Source: JAGVJT01 sp964471225
GTDB lineage: Bacteria; Pseudomonadota; Gammaproteobacteria; Legionellales; Legionellaceae
Length of the DNA: 64,000 bases
Direction of reading: 5' to 3'
NCBI GenBank assembly: GCA_964471225.1
Contig: CAYYEZ010000033.1
Span: 1 to 64,000 of the forward strand
Shown here: positions 6,674-14,872 of the stretch, in pieces
Numbering within the stretch: the first letter of the stretch is position 1
Layout of the letters: every line of letters starts with the position of its first letter
The notes under the pieces: generated by a model
What the model was told of the DNA's origin: nothing
Databases searched by the model: none
Seen by the model: the letters and a program-made list of their open reading frames with translations, nothing else
Made by a program: the position numbers and the translations under genes

Positions 6674-8257
6674 TTAAAAAGCTCGAGAGCATCTAGCCCC
6701 AAGCGTGTTGAACTTGTTAGCACCGATCTGAAAGCTGCCGCCGCTGGAAGCAAAGTGTTCGCTCCACGCAGCGTGCTGCGAACTACGTAAATTCTCAGTA
6801 GAACTCCAGTAATAGCCATAAACACATCCTGTCCCAGCAGTGCATGAGCTGCCATCACCTAGTAGTGATGACAACTTATCAACGATATTCTGCTCGACAG
6901 TAGCGGTACTGCAAATACTATTGCCCGAATCAGGTCCCATCTCACAAATAGAAGGCAAGTACCAACCTGTATAACAGGTGTTACCAGAAACACACGGTGT
7001 ATTACCCAAAGAGTCAATACTATAATTTGCACACAACCCTGCAGAATAATCAGTTAAAGGTGTAGGTGGAGTTCCTCCTCCTGTACGATAGTAATTATAG
7101 TAACTCACAATATTATTGCTGTCACATGCCCCATCGGTAGCGCCATTGCAACCTGTGAGTATAGGTGGTGGGTTTAATGCAGGCGAAGGACTCCCTACCG
7201 TTGAGTTCTCGTCAATTCCTGGAATAGTATCATGACTGACATTAGTTGGACCTGTTCCATCAGAGCTCCAGACTGTGCCATTCGGAGAAGCCGCTGCTTG
7301 GTCTGTTAAAGCGATTACTTTTCCTCCAATACTTCTTGTTGTGGCTGTGGTGTCATCGATTGAAAAAACATAACCTTTTTGATACACACTGCCGTAAGTT
7401 AAAATATCGGTCGTTGGATTTAGCGTATTCGTATTGCTGCCGGCGATAGTGAGCGTGATGGGTGTGGGGCTTATGTCATAAGCCCCAGCACTCGGCGTCG
7501 CTCCTGGTGTGATTGTTAACACACATGTCCCCCCTGATGCACTGATAGTGCCACAACTTGCTGGCACGATAGTTGCGCCTGAAGGTAATCCAGGAGATGG
7601 GGTATAGGTCACGCCACTCGCGGCTGTTAAACCTAAATTAGTGATGGTAATAGTTCTGGGTTGCCCACTCACTGCAAGTGCCAATATATTCAGAGTCGCA
7701 CTTAATTGAGTTTCCGGGGCTGGCGTGTTTAAGACAGCACTGCCATTGTCGGATTGCGCGAGTGCTGTAACCGCTCCGCCGCTGTATGTGGCCTGTATGC
7801 ATAATGCATGAGGCATGCCCGCATTATCGTTGTTGGTACAACAATCACTGCCACTGCAATTTGCGGTGGTAGATTGCACATACATCCCTATGTTATAACT
7901 TCCTGCAGGCAATCCCTGAGTAGCTAAATAGGCTGCTACAGAAGTAGCTGATATCCCATAGCTCGTGCCGCTTGTTGTGTATGGAATGGGGGTGCCCGCG
8001 GTAATAATTGTGAAATTAGTGTTACAAGTGCTACAAGTTGCATCGGTGGCATTGCATAGTCGAATCATATTAATGGTGTCTGCTGTGGCCCCACTAAAGG
8101 TATAACTGAGTGAACTGATGCCTAAACGCTTTTTATCCTGACCGAGCGGCTTGAAAAACGTTGATAGCGCTAACCGCTCATCGTGATGTGACGATACTGC
8201 ATAAGCCATAGGAAGAAAACTCGCTAACAGGAACGTCAATACGTATGATGGCTTCAT
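6674..8257 (-). CDS. Secreted Ig-like/DUF1566 protein B
   Basis: 527 residues with a clear signal peptide (cut after 'FLPMAYA'). Domains: an N-terminal beta module with 'SSLSYTFSGATADTINMIRL' and CxxC-type cysteines (residues about 45-165); an Ig-like or surface-repeat module ('ALAVSGQPRTITITNLG', 'CVLTITPG'); and a C-terminal DUF1566-type domain ('YTGWYLPSICEMG', 'YGYYWSSTE', 'LGARCSRAF'). A GGAGTG ribosome site precedes the ATG. The first gene downstream is the DUF1566 protein at 5575-6645, and 158 bp upstream on the same strand is the YxxP peptide gene, so the three may form one transcription unit. An extracellular or surface role is inferred. Confidence 0.78.
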   Translation of the reverse strand: MKPSYVLTFLLASFLPMAYAVSSHHDERLALSTFFKPLGQDKKRLGISSLSYTFSGATADTINMIRLCNATDATCSTCNTNFTIITAGTPIPYTTSGTSYGISATSVAAYLATQGLPAGSYNIGMYVQSTTANCSGSDCCTNNDNAGMPHALCIQATYSGGAVTALAQSDNGSAVLNTPAPETQLSATLNILALAVSGQPRTITITNLGLTAASGVTYTPSPGLPSGATIVPASCGTISASGGTCVLTITPGATPSAGAYDISPTPITLTIAGSNTNTLNPTTDILTYGSVYQKGYVFSIDDTTATTRSIGGKVIALTDQAAASPNGTVWSSDGTGPTNVSHDTIPGIDENSTVGSPSPALNPPPILTGCNGATDGACDSNNIVSYYNYYRTGGGTPPTPLTDYSAGLCANYSIDSLGNTPCVSGNTCYTGWYLPSICEMGPDSGNSICSTATVEQNIVDKLSSLLGDGSSCTAGTGCVYGYYWSSTENLRSSQHAAWSEHFASSGGSFQIGANKFNTLGARCSRAF

Positions 8258-8415
8258 AAATCACTCCATGTTGAATTCGGCTTCGAAAAATAGCGCTTCG
8301 AAAATAACTTGGCCATCAGCATAGTGATAAGGCTCTACTCCAAAACGCTCAGGTACAGTAATGAAAGCTTGAAAATACCATTGGCTTGCACTGACCATTG
8401 CAATGCACCCTATGA

Positions 8416-8577
8416 TTAGCTCACCCAACCACCGCCATCTACTTCTTGAAGATGCTGGTCTCCGCCATGTACTTCACTCATTTCAAGAAGAGTAACTTTA
8501 GGTGCTTGATAAGGATTACGCAATTTATCAACGAGCTGCTCCAGTGAGTTTTCGTCATGGTTCGTTGGCTTATTCAT
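8416..8577 (-). CDS. Small YxxP-motif peptide 1 (RiPP-precursor-like)
   Basis: A 53-residue frame, ATG at 8577 to TAA at 8416. The first half is polar and helical. Then comes 'NPYQAPKVTLLEMSEV' (residues 21-36), followed by a Gly-rich tail 'HGGDQHLQEVDGGGWVS'. The Tyr-x-x-Pro-x-Val/Leu element with a hydrophobic/acidic run and a Gly-rich end is shared with peptides at 41194-41376, 48700-48864 and 57436-57615, each upstream of a paralogous secreted protein. YxxP is the recognition motif in lasso-peptide leaders and related RiPPs; no modifying enzyme is nearby, so that reading is inference. The start has only a weak Shine-Dalgarno. Confidence 0.6.
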   Translation of the reverse strand: MNKPTNHDENSLEQLVDKLRNPYQAPKVTLLEMSEVHGGDQHLQEVDGGGWVS

Positions 8578-8634
8578 GATGGAGCTCACTAAGCAAGCAA
8601 CCGAGATTTAGAAATCAGATGCGTGCAGATAAAT

Positions 8635-8692
8635 AAGGAATGAATCAATCTTACAGTGTAATAAAGGAATGAATCAATCTTACAGTGTAATA
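8635..8692. repeat. Tandem duplication of a 29-bp unit containing TTACACTGTAA
   Basis: Two adjacent copies (8635-8663, 8664-8692) with the same internal near-palindrome TTACAGTGTAA (reverse strand TTACACTGTAA), lying 60-115 bases upstream of the YxxP peptide start on the minus strand. A duplicated operator is a natural explanation; a simple tandem slip is another. The rest of the 8578-8947 gap shows no gene. Confidence 0.65.
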
Positions 8693-8947
8693 AAAGAATC
8701 GGTCAAATTTTATTGGAATTTTATGACTGGATGCCAAGGACGGGCAGCGGCAGGTAGGAGGCGGGTGAAATCTCAACAGCCCATCATTAAAAACATTTTT
8801 TGCCTGTTGCGCCAATCATTTCCATTGACACATTTCATCTGATATTCTCTCGCCATCACACATCCCTTAAATTAATCAAATACGCCGAATGTTATCAGGG
8901 CTAGAGTGATATTATGCTTCGTTTTATAAAAACCATACTAAGGAACC

Positions 8948-9220
8948 ATGATGAAACCCGAGATCATTATTTATAGCACCACCTACTGCCCCTACTGTGT
9001 ACGTGCAAAAGAGTTATTAAAACGTAAAGGCATCACTGATTTTATAGAGATTTTGGTCGACGAGGATGATAAAAAACGAGAAGAAATGATCGCTAAAACT
9101 AATCGATATACTGTCCCTCAAATTTTTATTAATGGTCAACACGTTGGTGGTTGTGACGATTTATACGCATTAGATCGCGACGGAAAACTGACAGCGCTAC
9201 TGGAAACAACTGATCATTAA
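8948..9220 (+). CDS. grxC: Glutaredoxin 3
   Basis: 90 residues, the normal glutaredoxin length. The dithiol active site Cys14-Pro-Tyr-Cys17, the cis-proline loop 'TVPQIFINGQHVGGCDDL' that binds glutathione, and the helix after it are all conserved. It reduces disulfides with glutathione in the cytoplasm and can serve ribonucleotide reductase. The first two codons are both ATG; AAGGAACC lies just upstream. It is a stand-alone gene followed by a large hairpin. Confidence 0.95.
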   Translation: MMKPEIIIYSTTYCPYCVRAKELLKRKGITDFIEILVDEDDKKREEMIAKTNRYTVPQIFINGQHVGGCDDLYALDRDGKLTALLETTDH

Positions 9221-9234
9221 AGAGCTCATGAAAA

Positions 9235-9304
9235 AATTTTATGCTGCTTTATAGCTTGATGTATAGACTCAATCAAGCTTTCAATAAAAAAGCAGCATAA
9301 AATT
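9235..9304. terminator. Two-tier stem-loop after grxC
   Basis: Perfect 16-bp outer arms (9235-9250 and 9289-9304) enclose inner 8-bp arms AGCTTGAT (9253-9260) and ATCAAGCT (9272-9279). The transcript could form a long, nearly continuous hairpin right behind grxC. There is no good T-run, so a terminator is only one option; an mRNA-end protector or a MITE-like relic also fits. Confidence 0.5.
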
Positions 9305-9376
9305 CATTAATCAAGCATAGTGATTAATTAATATTCTTGATGGAATGGTGAATTATTTGTTGAGCTGGAAACACAG

Positions 9377-9886
9377 ATGCAATACCGAATAACAGAACTC
9401 ACTGAATTCCCAAGCGATATTATTTTTAGTTTTTCTCCAGAAAGCACCAAAGAGCGTCTTGTCGAGAACTCTCATCGGATTAAAGACGTACTCTACGTTG
9501 AGTCGATGCAATACGTGGATCTCTTAGAGGCCTATCTTTATGCCCAAAATGAAATTTTGGATGAGCGAAAACTTCTTATAGAAGAAAAATTGAGGCTAGA
9601 AAAAGAAGCAAGATTACGCTGCGCCTCAGGACATCCATCAGGATTATCAGTCTCAGATATTCGAGAGCTTGAAGAAAGTGGAATCGCTATCCCCAAGACA
9701 ACTCCACCTGCAATCACAACCATGACAGTCTCTAGTTTATTGGCTTTTTCAATGATGTCACCCGAAAAACTGATAACACAACTATCAACGACTTCTCTCA
9801 CAAGTAAGCCTCGAAATGACACAGAGATTACTGGAGATCACCCACTTGAAAATGGAATGAGAAAAATGCTATCGAACACACCTTAA
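9377..9886 (+). CDS. Hypothetical protein with coiled-coil segment
   Basis: 169 residues, no recognised domain. Residues 45-80 are strongly helical and charged ('ILDERKLLIEEKLRLEKEA'), probably a short coiled coil; the C-terminal half is Ser/Thr-rich and looks flexible. No signal peptide or membrane segment. The ribosome site is weak (GGAAACACAG before ATG 9377). A gene of this kind in a Legionellales-like genome could be an effector or a lineage-specific protein; nothing in the sequence decides. Confidence 0.5.
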   Translation: MQYRITELTEFPSDIIFSFSPESTKERLVENSHRIKDVLYVESMQYVDLLEAYLYAQNEILDERKLLIEEKLRLEKEARLRCASGHPSGLSVSDIRELEESGIAIPKTTPPAITTMTVSSLLAFSMMSPEKLITQLSTTSLTSKPRNDTEITGDHPLENGMRKMLSNTP

Positions 9887-9927
9887 ACATCTCGAAGCAA
9901 TCGTTTATAAATGAGTAACTGAACCCT

Positions 9928-9969
9928 ACTCGTAAACCTTCAAAATTTGCATTTTAAAGGTTTACGAGT
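9928..9969. other. 13-bp inverted repeat upstream of katG
   Basis: ACTCGTAAACCTT (9928-9940) and AAGGTTTACGAGT (9957-9969) are perfect arms around a 16-base AT-rich loop, 38 bases before the katG start. It may end the preceding hypothetical gene's transcript (no T-run, though) or serve as an operator for katG. Confidence 0.5.
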
Positions 9970-10007
9970 GTAGACTGTTCTGATAAAAAATTAAGGAAGC
10001 TCGTACT

Positions 10008-12155
10008 ATGGATGGAGCAACATCGAAATGCCCTGTGATGCATGGCGCAATCACGACCACTGCTGAGTCAAATATCAACTGGTGGCCAAACACATTAAAT
10101 CTAGACATTTTGCATCAACACGATAGCAAAACGACACCTATCGAAAAAAATTTTAGCTATCGCGAAGAAGTTAAAAAGCTTGATGTCGACGCATTAAAAA
10201 AAGATTTGCATACTTTCATGACAAACAGCCAAACTTGGTGGCCTGCTGACTGGGGACACTACGGCGGTTTAATGATTCGTATGTCCTGGCATGCCGCCGG
10301 TTCATATCGTTCTGCGGACGGCCGAGGAGGTGCTGGAACAGGAAATCAACGCTTTGCTCCGCTTAACTCATGGCCAGATAACATTAACTTAGACAAAGCT
10401 CGCCGATTATTATGGCCAATTAAGAAAAAATATGGCAATCAAATTAGCTGGGCCGACTTAATTGTACTCGCTGGAACCATTGCTTACGAATCTATGGGAT
10501 TGAAAACCTATGGTTTTAGTTTTGGACGAGAAGATATTTGGCATCCGGAAAAAGATATCTACTGGGGTGCAGAAAAAAAATGGCTTGAACATCACCGCTA
10601 TCATGACAATAAAAATCGTGCTTCATTAGAAACACCTTTAGCGGCTGTACAAATGGGATTAATCTACGTTAACCCCGAAGGCGTTGATGGGCATCCCGAC
10701 CCACTTCGAACGGCTCAAGATGTCCGTATTACCTTTAGACGCATGGGCATGAATAACGAAGAAACGGTCGCTTTAATCGCAGGTGGGCACACCGTAGGCA
10801 AATGTCACGGTCAAGGCAATCCAAGACACTTAGGACCAGAACCAGAAGCTGCTGCTATTGAAGATCAAGGGTTAGGCTGGCTAAACAAAACGGAACGCGC
10901 CATCGGTCGAAACACACTTTCTAGCGGTCTTGAGGGAGCTTTTACGACACATCCAACTCAATGGGACAATGGTTATTTTTATCTCCTACTCAACCATGAC
11001 TGGGAGTTAAGAAAAAGCCCAGCAGGTGCTTGGCAATGGGAGCCTATACATATCGATGAAAAAGATAAACCTGTCGATGTTGAAGACCCCTCTATCCGAC
11101 TTAATCCCATCATGACTGATGCGGATATGGCCATTAAAATGGACCCTACTTATCGAAAAATAGCTGAGAATTTTTACGCTCATCCAGATTTTTTTTCAGA
11201 CACATTCGCTCGAGCCTGGTTCAAATTAACGCATCGAGATCTTGGCCCCAAAACACGCTATATCGGTCCAGACGTCCCTCTTGAAGATTTAATTTGGCAA
11301 GACCCTATTCCCGTCGGCAACTCAAATTATGATATTGATGCCGTCAAACAAAAAATCTTAGCTAGTCAGTTAAGTATTGGAGAAATGGTCTCTACTGCCT
11401 GGGATAGTGCGAGAACGTTTCGTTGCTCAGATATGCGAGGAGGTGCCAATGGTGCACGTATTCGCTTGATGCCACAAAATAACTGGGAAGGAAACGAGCC
11501 TCTTCGTCTTGCTAAAGTGTTGCAAATACTTGAGCCGATTGCCGCAGAAACAGGCGCGAGTTTAGCTGATGTAATCGTGCTCGCTGGAAATGTAGGTATT
11601 GAGCAAGCCATACAAGCAGCAGGTTTTCACATCACAGTTCCATTCATACCTGGTCGTGGTGATGCAACAGATGAGATGACAGATGCAGAATCTTTCAATG
11701 TGTTAGAACCTTTGCATGATGCGTATCGTAATTGGCTGAAAAAAAATGATGATAGTAAACCCGAAGAACTGATGCTAGATCGCACTCAACTTATGGGACT
11801 CACTGCACCCGAAATGACCGTACTGATTGGCGGAATGCGCATGTTAGGCACCAATCACAATCAAACCAAGCACGGCGTATTGACAGTACGTGAAGGCGCA
11901 TTAACCACCGATTTTTTTGTAAATTTAACAGATATGAGCAACACTTGGCATCAGATAGAGCAAGATATTTTTGAAATTCGAGATAGTCAAACAAAGACAG
12001 TAAAATGGACCGCAACTCGAATAGATCTGATTTTTGGGTCAAATTCGATTCTTCGTGCCTATGCAGAGTTTTATGCGCAAGATGATAACAAAGAAAAATT
12101 CATTCACGACTTTATCTCAGCATGGAACAAGGTCATGAACGCAGATCGATTTTGA
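10008..12155 (+). CDS. katG: Catalase-peroxidase KatG
   Basis: 715 residues, the normal bifunctional KatG length with two homologous halves. The distal haem site has Arg91, Trp94 and His95 in 'RMSWHAAGSYR'. Tyr220 ('GLIYVNPEG') and Met246 ('FRRMGM') complete the Trp-Tyr-Met adduct needed for catalase activity, and proximal His261 is in 'IAGGHTVGKCHG'. It removes hydrogen peroxide, protecting against oxidative stress. The start follows AAGGAAGC. It is monocistronic: an inverted repeat lies before it and a strong terminator hairpin after it. No signal peptide, so cytoplasmic rather than the periplasmic KatG2 type. Confidence 0.97.
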   Translation: MDGATSKCPVMHGAITTTAESNINWWPNTLNLDILHQHDSKTTPIEKNFSYREEVKKLDVDALKKDLHTFMTNSQTWWPADWGHYGGLMIRMSWHAAGSYRSADGRGGAGTGNQRFAPLNSWPDNINLDKARRLLWPIKKKYGNQISWADLIVLAGTIAYESMGLKTYGFSFGREDIWHPEKDIYWGAEKKWLEHHRYHDNKNRASLETPLAAVQMGLIYVNPEGVDGHPDPLRTAQDVRITFRRMGMNNEETVALIAGGHTVGKCHGQGNPRHLGPEPEAAAIEDQGLGWLNKTERAIGRNTLSSGLEGAFTTHPTQWDNGYFYLLLNHDWELRKSPAGAWQWEPIHIDEKDKPVDVEDPSIRLNPIMTDADMAIKMDPTYRKIAENFYAHPDFFSDTFARAWFKLTHRDLGPKTRYIGPDVPLEDLIWQDPIPVGNSNYDIDAVKQKILASQLSIGEMVSTAWDSARTFRCSDMRGGANGARIRLMPQNNWEGNEPLRLAKVLQILEPIAAETGASLADVIVLAGNVGIEQAIQAAGFHITVPFIPGRGDATDEMTDAESFNVLEPLHDAYRNWLKKNDDSKPEELMLDRTQLMGLTAPEMTVLIGGMRMLGTNHNQTKHGVLTVREGALTTDFFVNLTDMSNTWHQIEQDIFEIRDSQTKTVKWTATRIDLIFGSNSILRAYAEFYAQDDNKEKFIHDFISAWNKVMNADRF

Positions 12156-12162
12156 TCACTCT

Positions 12163-12196
12163 ATCCCATGAGCTCTATGAGCTCGTGGGATTTTTA
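12163..12196. terminator. Bidirectional terminator between katG and convergent gene
   Basis: Arms ATCCCATGAGCTC (12163-12175) and GAGCTCGTGGGAT (12179-12191) pair with one wobble around a 3-base loop, followed by TTTTT. It lies between the katG stop and the stop of the convergent minus-strand gene. Confidence 0.85.
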
Positions 12197-12210
12197 GATT
12201 TCAATAGTTT

Positions 12211-12894
12211 TTACTCCAACAAATCCCTGGCAGCAAGCTGGTACGTGTTTTTATATTCATCCTGAATAACCACAGCTTTATTATCGACAGCAATAACCTC
12301 GCTCGTTTTTTTCAATAAGCCTGTTTTAAAATGCCATCCTTTAGGTAAAGTTAGTCGACTTCCTAGGGTTGCAAGGCTCTTTTTCGTTTGATGAACATAT
12401 TGAACACTGTATGACTGCATCACATAGACATCCCCTTGTGCGTCAATGAGCTCATAAACAGGACGATGTGCCTTATATACCCAAGTGGTGTGCCTTTCTA
12501 CTTCATGTCGCTGATAAGCTCGAACATTCAATCGGTCTAGGATATTCAGATGCAGCACCGCTGCTAAATGCATCGACATACCGTTAAATGATTTTCTTTC
12601 TTTGCTTAAAACAGACGTGTTTTTAAACTCATCCATCATAAAATATCGCGGGCCATTTAACTCCACGAAGCTCGCATCATTGTCTTTTTTGATTTTTTCT
12701 TTAGACATCGTACGCCAAAGCGCTTTAGGGCAGTTATTCAACCCAACAGTATTGTACACTTCTGCTGTAAAGGGACTTTTCGCTAAGATCACTTCACAAT
12801 ATTTTGTTCCTCGCATATGCTCTCGACTTCCTGCTTCTGAACATAAGGAAAACAATAACGCGCTTACAACAAGACCCAAACGAGACTTATTCAT
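12211..12894 (-). CDS. Hypothetical secreted protein
   Basis: 227 residues from ATG 12894, chosen because AAGGAG lies upstream and the product then begins with a good signal peptide ('MNKSRLGLVVSALLFSLCSEA'). A longer frame begins at 12921. The mature part has 'GTKYCEVILAKSPFTAEVYN' with 'GLNNCPKALW', giving one likely Cys pair, and ends with a beta-rich repeat-like region ('LPKGWHFKTGLLKKTSEVI', 'VVIQDEYKNTYQL'). No family recognised; the layout recalls secreted hypothetical proteins of Legionella. It follows the 570-residue gene by about 45 bp on the same strand. Confidence 0.65.
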   Translation of the reverse strand: MNKSRLGLVVSALLFSLCSEAGSREHMRGTKYCEVILAKSPFTAEVYNTVGLNNCPKALWRTMSKEKIKKDNDASFVELNGPRYFMMDEFKNTSVLSKERKSFNGMSMHLAAVLHLNILDRLNVRAYQRHEVERHTTWVYKAHRPVYELIDAQGDVYVMQSYSVQYVHQTKKSLATLGSRLTLPKGWHFKTGLLKKTSEVIAVDNKAVVIQDEYKNTYQLAARDLLE

Positions 12895-12939
12895 CCGTTC
12901 TCTCCTTAGAAAGTTAGCCACTCATTTCATCATACTCTC

Positions 12940-14652
12940 TTACAAATGCTGTGGCAAAGCGGAAGGATATTCTTGTGCTTGATTTCGATGTTCACACGTG
13001 ACCATGCCTTGTTTTGTTTCAACAATCAGTCGATAAAAATAAGAGGTACGGACGGAAATACTTTGAAACCATCGTTGCAACGTTTTTGCATGAGGCTCAC
13101 TCGCTTCATGATCAATGAGTGTCACGACATCAAATTCTTTACGCTGCTCTCGCTGATAACGACCAAAAGATAATAATGAATCAACAAGAACAAGCGTAAA
13201 TTTTTCTTTCGCCTCAGAAAAAAGCAATTTAAAAAAATAAGTCAGATGCTCAGTATTTAAATCTTGATGTGCTAAGGTCGTTGCATAACCACGTTTGTTT
13301 ATATATTTTGGTGCAATTAATGTGATTGACACTTCTTGGCAAGTAGGGCGATTAAACACATCGGCCAACTCCAGCCACTCTTGAAAACTATATTTTTGCG
13401 TCAGAGAAGCATAAGATAATTTTTCGAAAGATTCACATGTTGAAAAATGCTTTTTGACAGACGCCATCGCTTCTTGATGCGCGTGTATACGATAACCTCG
13501 ACAACGATGCGCATCTAAAAAAACATCATACTCACTAAACGACAAGTAATAATACCCATCTGATGCCATGCATGCGTGTGCTGTCATCAGATCACCAAAC
13601 CCAGAAAAAGCAAAAATGTTGTTAAAATCAATCGAGCAGACCAGATTAGGCGACTCAAATTCTTCCGACAGACGGTAAGCCTCAATAGACTCATAAAAAA
13701 ACATCTCAAACTTGATCTGATATTCAGCGGCTAAAAAACACAACTCTTTCATCTGTCTCATCATATCTAGTCGCATTTCTTCATCGATCAATATGACTTT
13801 AATGGATGAGTAAGCATGCTTGATAAAATGATAAAGTAGTTCGAAGTCTTGTAATCCACCACCACACCCCATACTCAAATAAACAAGTGGAGACTCGCGA
13901 GACAAGCGTGCTTTTGTTTCATTAAGAATTTTATGCACAAGCTGTTTTCGTCGTGAACTCCGACCTCGGTCGAAAAAATGACATGAACACTCAGAAAGAT
14001 AGGGTAATAAGTCATTTTTAGAAGGTGCCGTCGATAAATTTTCCAAAAAATTGTCCACTTTAGACCAATAAGTCTCGTCACTTAATGCACTCAAATGCAT
14101 CTTAGCCTTTGAGTAGAGCAATTCTATCTCCATGCGATCTAAATTACTTAATATGGAAAATCGAGCGGTGACAAAAGTACGATAATAATGATTTAATGCC
14201 TTCACATCAGAAAAAGATCGTAATTGCTGACTGACGGCCCGCAAAAAAAACTCATTTTGAGACGAGTGTTTGAAAAAAATATGTTTTTCTTCAACATGCT
14301 TATCAGAAAAACCATACGCAACTAAGAGTTCGACAATTTTTTTTTGCTCTTCATCATATGATGTACTACTGCTCAAGGACTCATCGAAACGCGTCACAGC
14401 AAACGATAACAAAGCATACTTCCAATTCAGATAATACAAAAAGGGCAGGTTAACTGTCGTAAATTTCTGTAAAAATGCCTTGAGCAAACGATAATTTCCC
14501 TGCGAAATATAGCGCTTTATCTCAAGAGCACAGCGAAGCTCTGCGTGATTGTGTCTGACATATGATAAAACAGGAGTAGTCGGCATCGAACGTTTCTTCA
14601 ACACATCGTCAACGAGACGCACAAGCCCTGTTTGAAGAATAAATCGAACCAC
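12940..14652 (-). CDS. Hypothetical protein, possible Rossmann/methyltransferase-like core
   Basis: 570 residues from a GTG start; an internal ATG at 14586 is an alternative. The first 240 residues are helical. A possible nucleotide- or SAM-binding loop appears at residues 257-268, 'VYLSMGCGGGLQDF', followed by 'KVILIDEEM' (beta strand ending in acidic residues) and 'NLVCSIDFNN', the order of a Rossmann fold. The C-terminal third has 'FTLVLVDSLLSFGRYQREQ'. No membrane segment. Function unknown; the size, helical N-terminus and weak enzyme-like core are compatible with a secreted effector, but that is speculation. Confidence 0.6.
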   Translation of the reverse strand: MVRFILQTGLVRLVDDVLKKRSMPTTPVLSYVRHNHAELRCALEIKRYISQGNYRLLKAFLQKFTTVNLPFLYYLNWKYALLSFAVTRFDESLSSSTSYDEEQKKIVELLVAYGFSDKHVEEKHIFFKHSSQNEFFLRAVSQQLRSFSDVKALNHYYRTFVTARFSILSNLDRMEIELLYSKAKMHLSALSDETYWSKVDNFLENLSTAPSKNDLLPYLSECSCHFFDRGRSSRRKQLVHKILNETKARLSRESPLVYLSMGCGGGLQDFELLYHFIKHAYSSIKVILIDEEMRLDMMRQMKELCFLAAEYQIKFEMFFYESIEAYRLSEEFESPNLVCSIDFNNIFAFSGFGDLMTAHACMASDGYYYLSFSEYDVFLDAHRCRGYRIHAHQEAMASVKKHFSTCESFEKLSYASLTQKYSFQEWLELADVFNRPTCQEVSITLIAPKYINKRGYATTLAHQDLNTEHLTYFFKLLFSEAKEKFTLVLVDSLLSFGRYQREQRKEFDVVTLIDHEASEPHAKTLQRWFQSISVRTSYFYRLIVETKQGMVTCEHRNQAQEYPSALPQHL

Positions 14653-14813
14653 CTATTTTTCACAACAATACTCACTTTTACTCAATTAGAACCGAATGAC
14701 CACTTAATCAACACAGTGTCTAATTAATTACAGTTAATGAGATTGTATTATAAACAAGCATATTTTGTTTTTCAATCCCATGCAATTTCTACTGGCATCA
14801 TAAGCAGAGCCCT

Positions 14814-14842
14814 TTCGCATTTTAGGATATCTTTGGTATAAT
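14814..14842 (+). promoter_or_regulatory. Likely sigma-70 promoter of hemA
   Basis: TTCGCA (14814-14819) and a consensus TATAAT (14837-14842) are spaced by 17 bp, about 30 bases before the hemA ATG. The -10 is perfect; the -35 matches four of six bases. Confidence 0.5.
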
Positions 14843-14872
14843 TGTCTTTTATTGTAATCCGACTGGTTGTAC

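Noticed and set aside
8416..8577. Classical lasso-peptide biosynthesis cluster
   Set aside because: The leader motif is suggestive, but no B/C enzymes, transporter or isopeptidase are visible near any of the four peptide loci.
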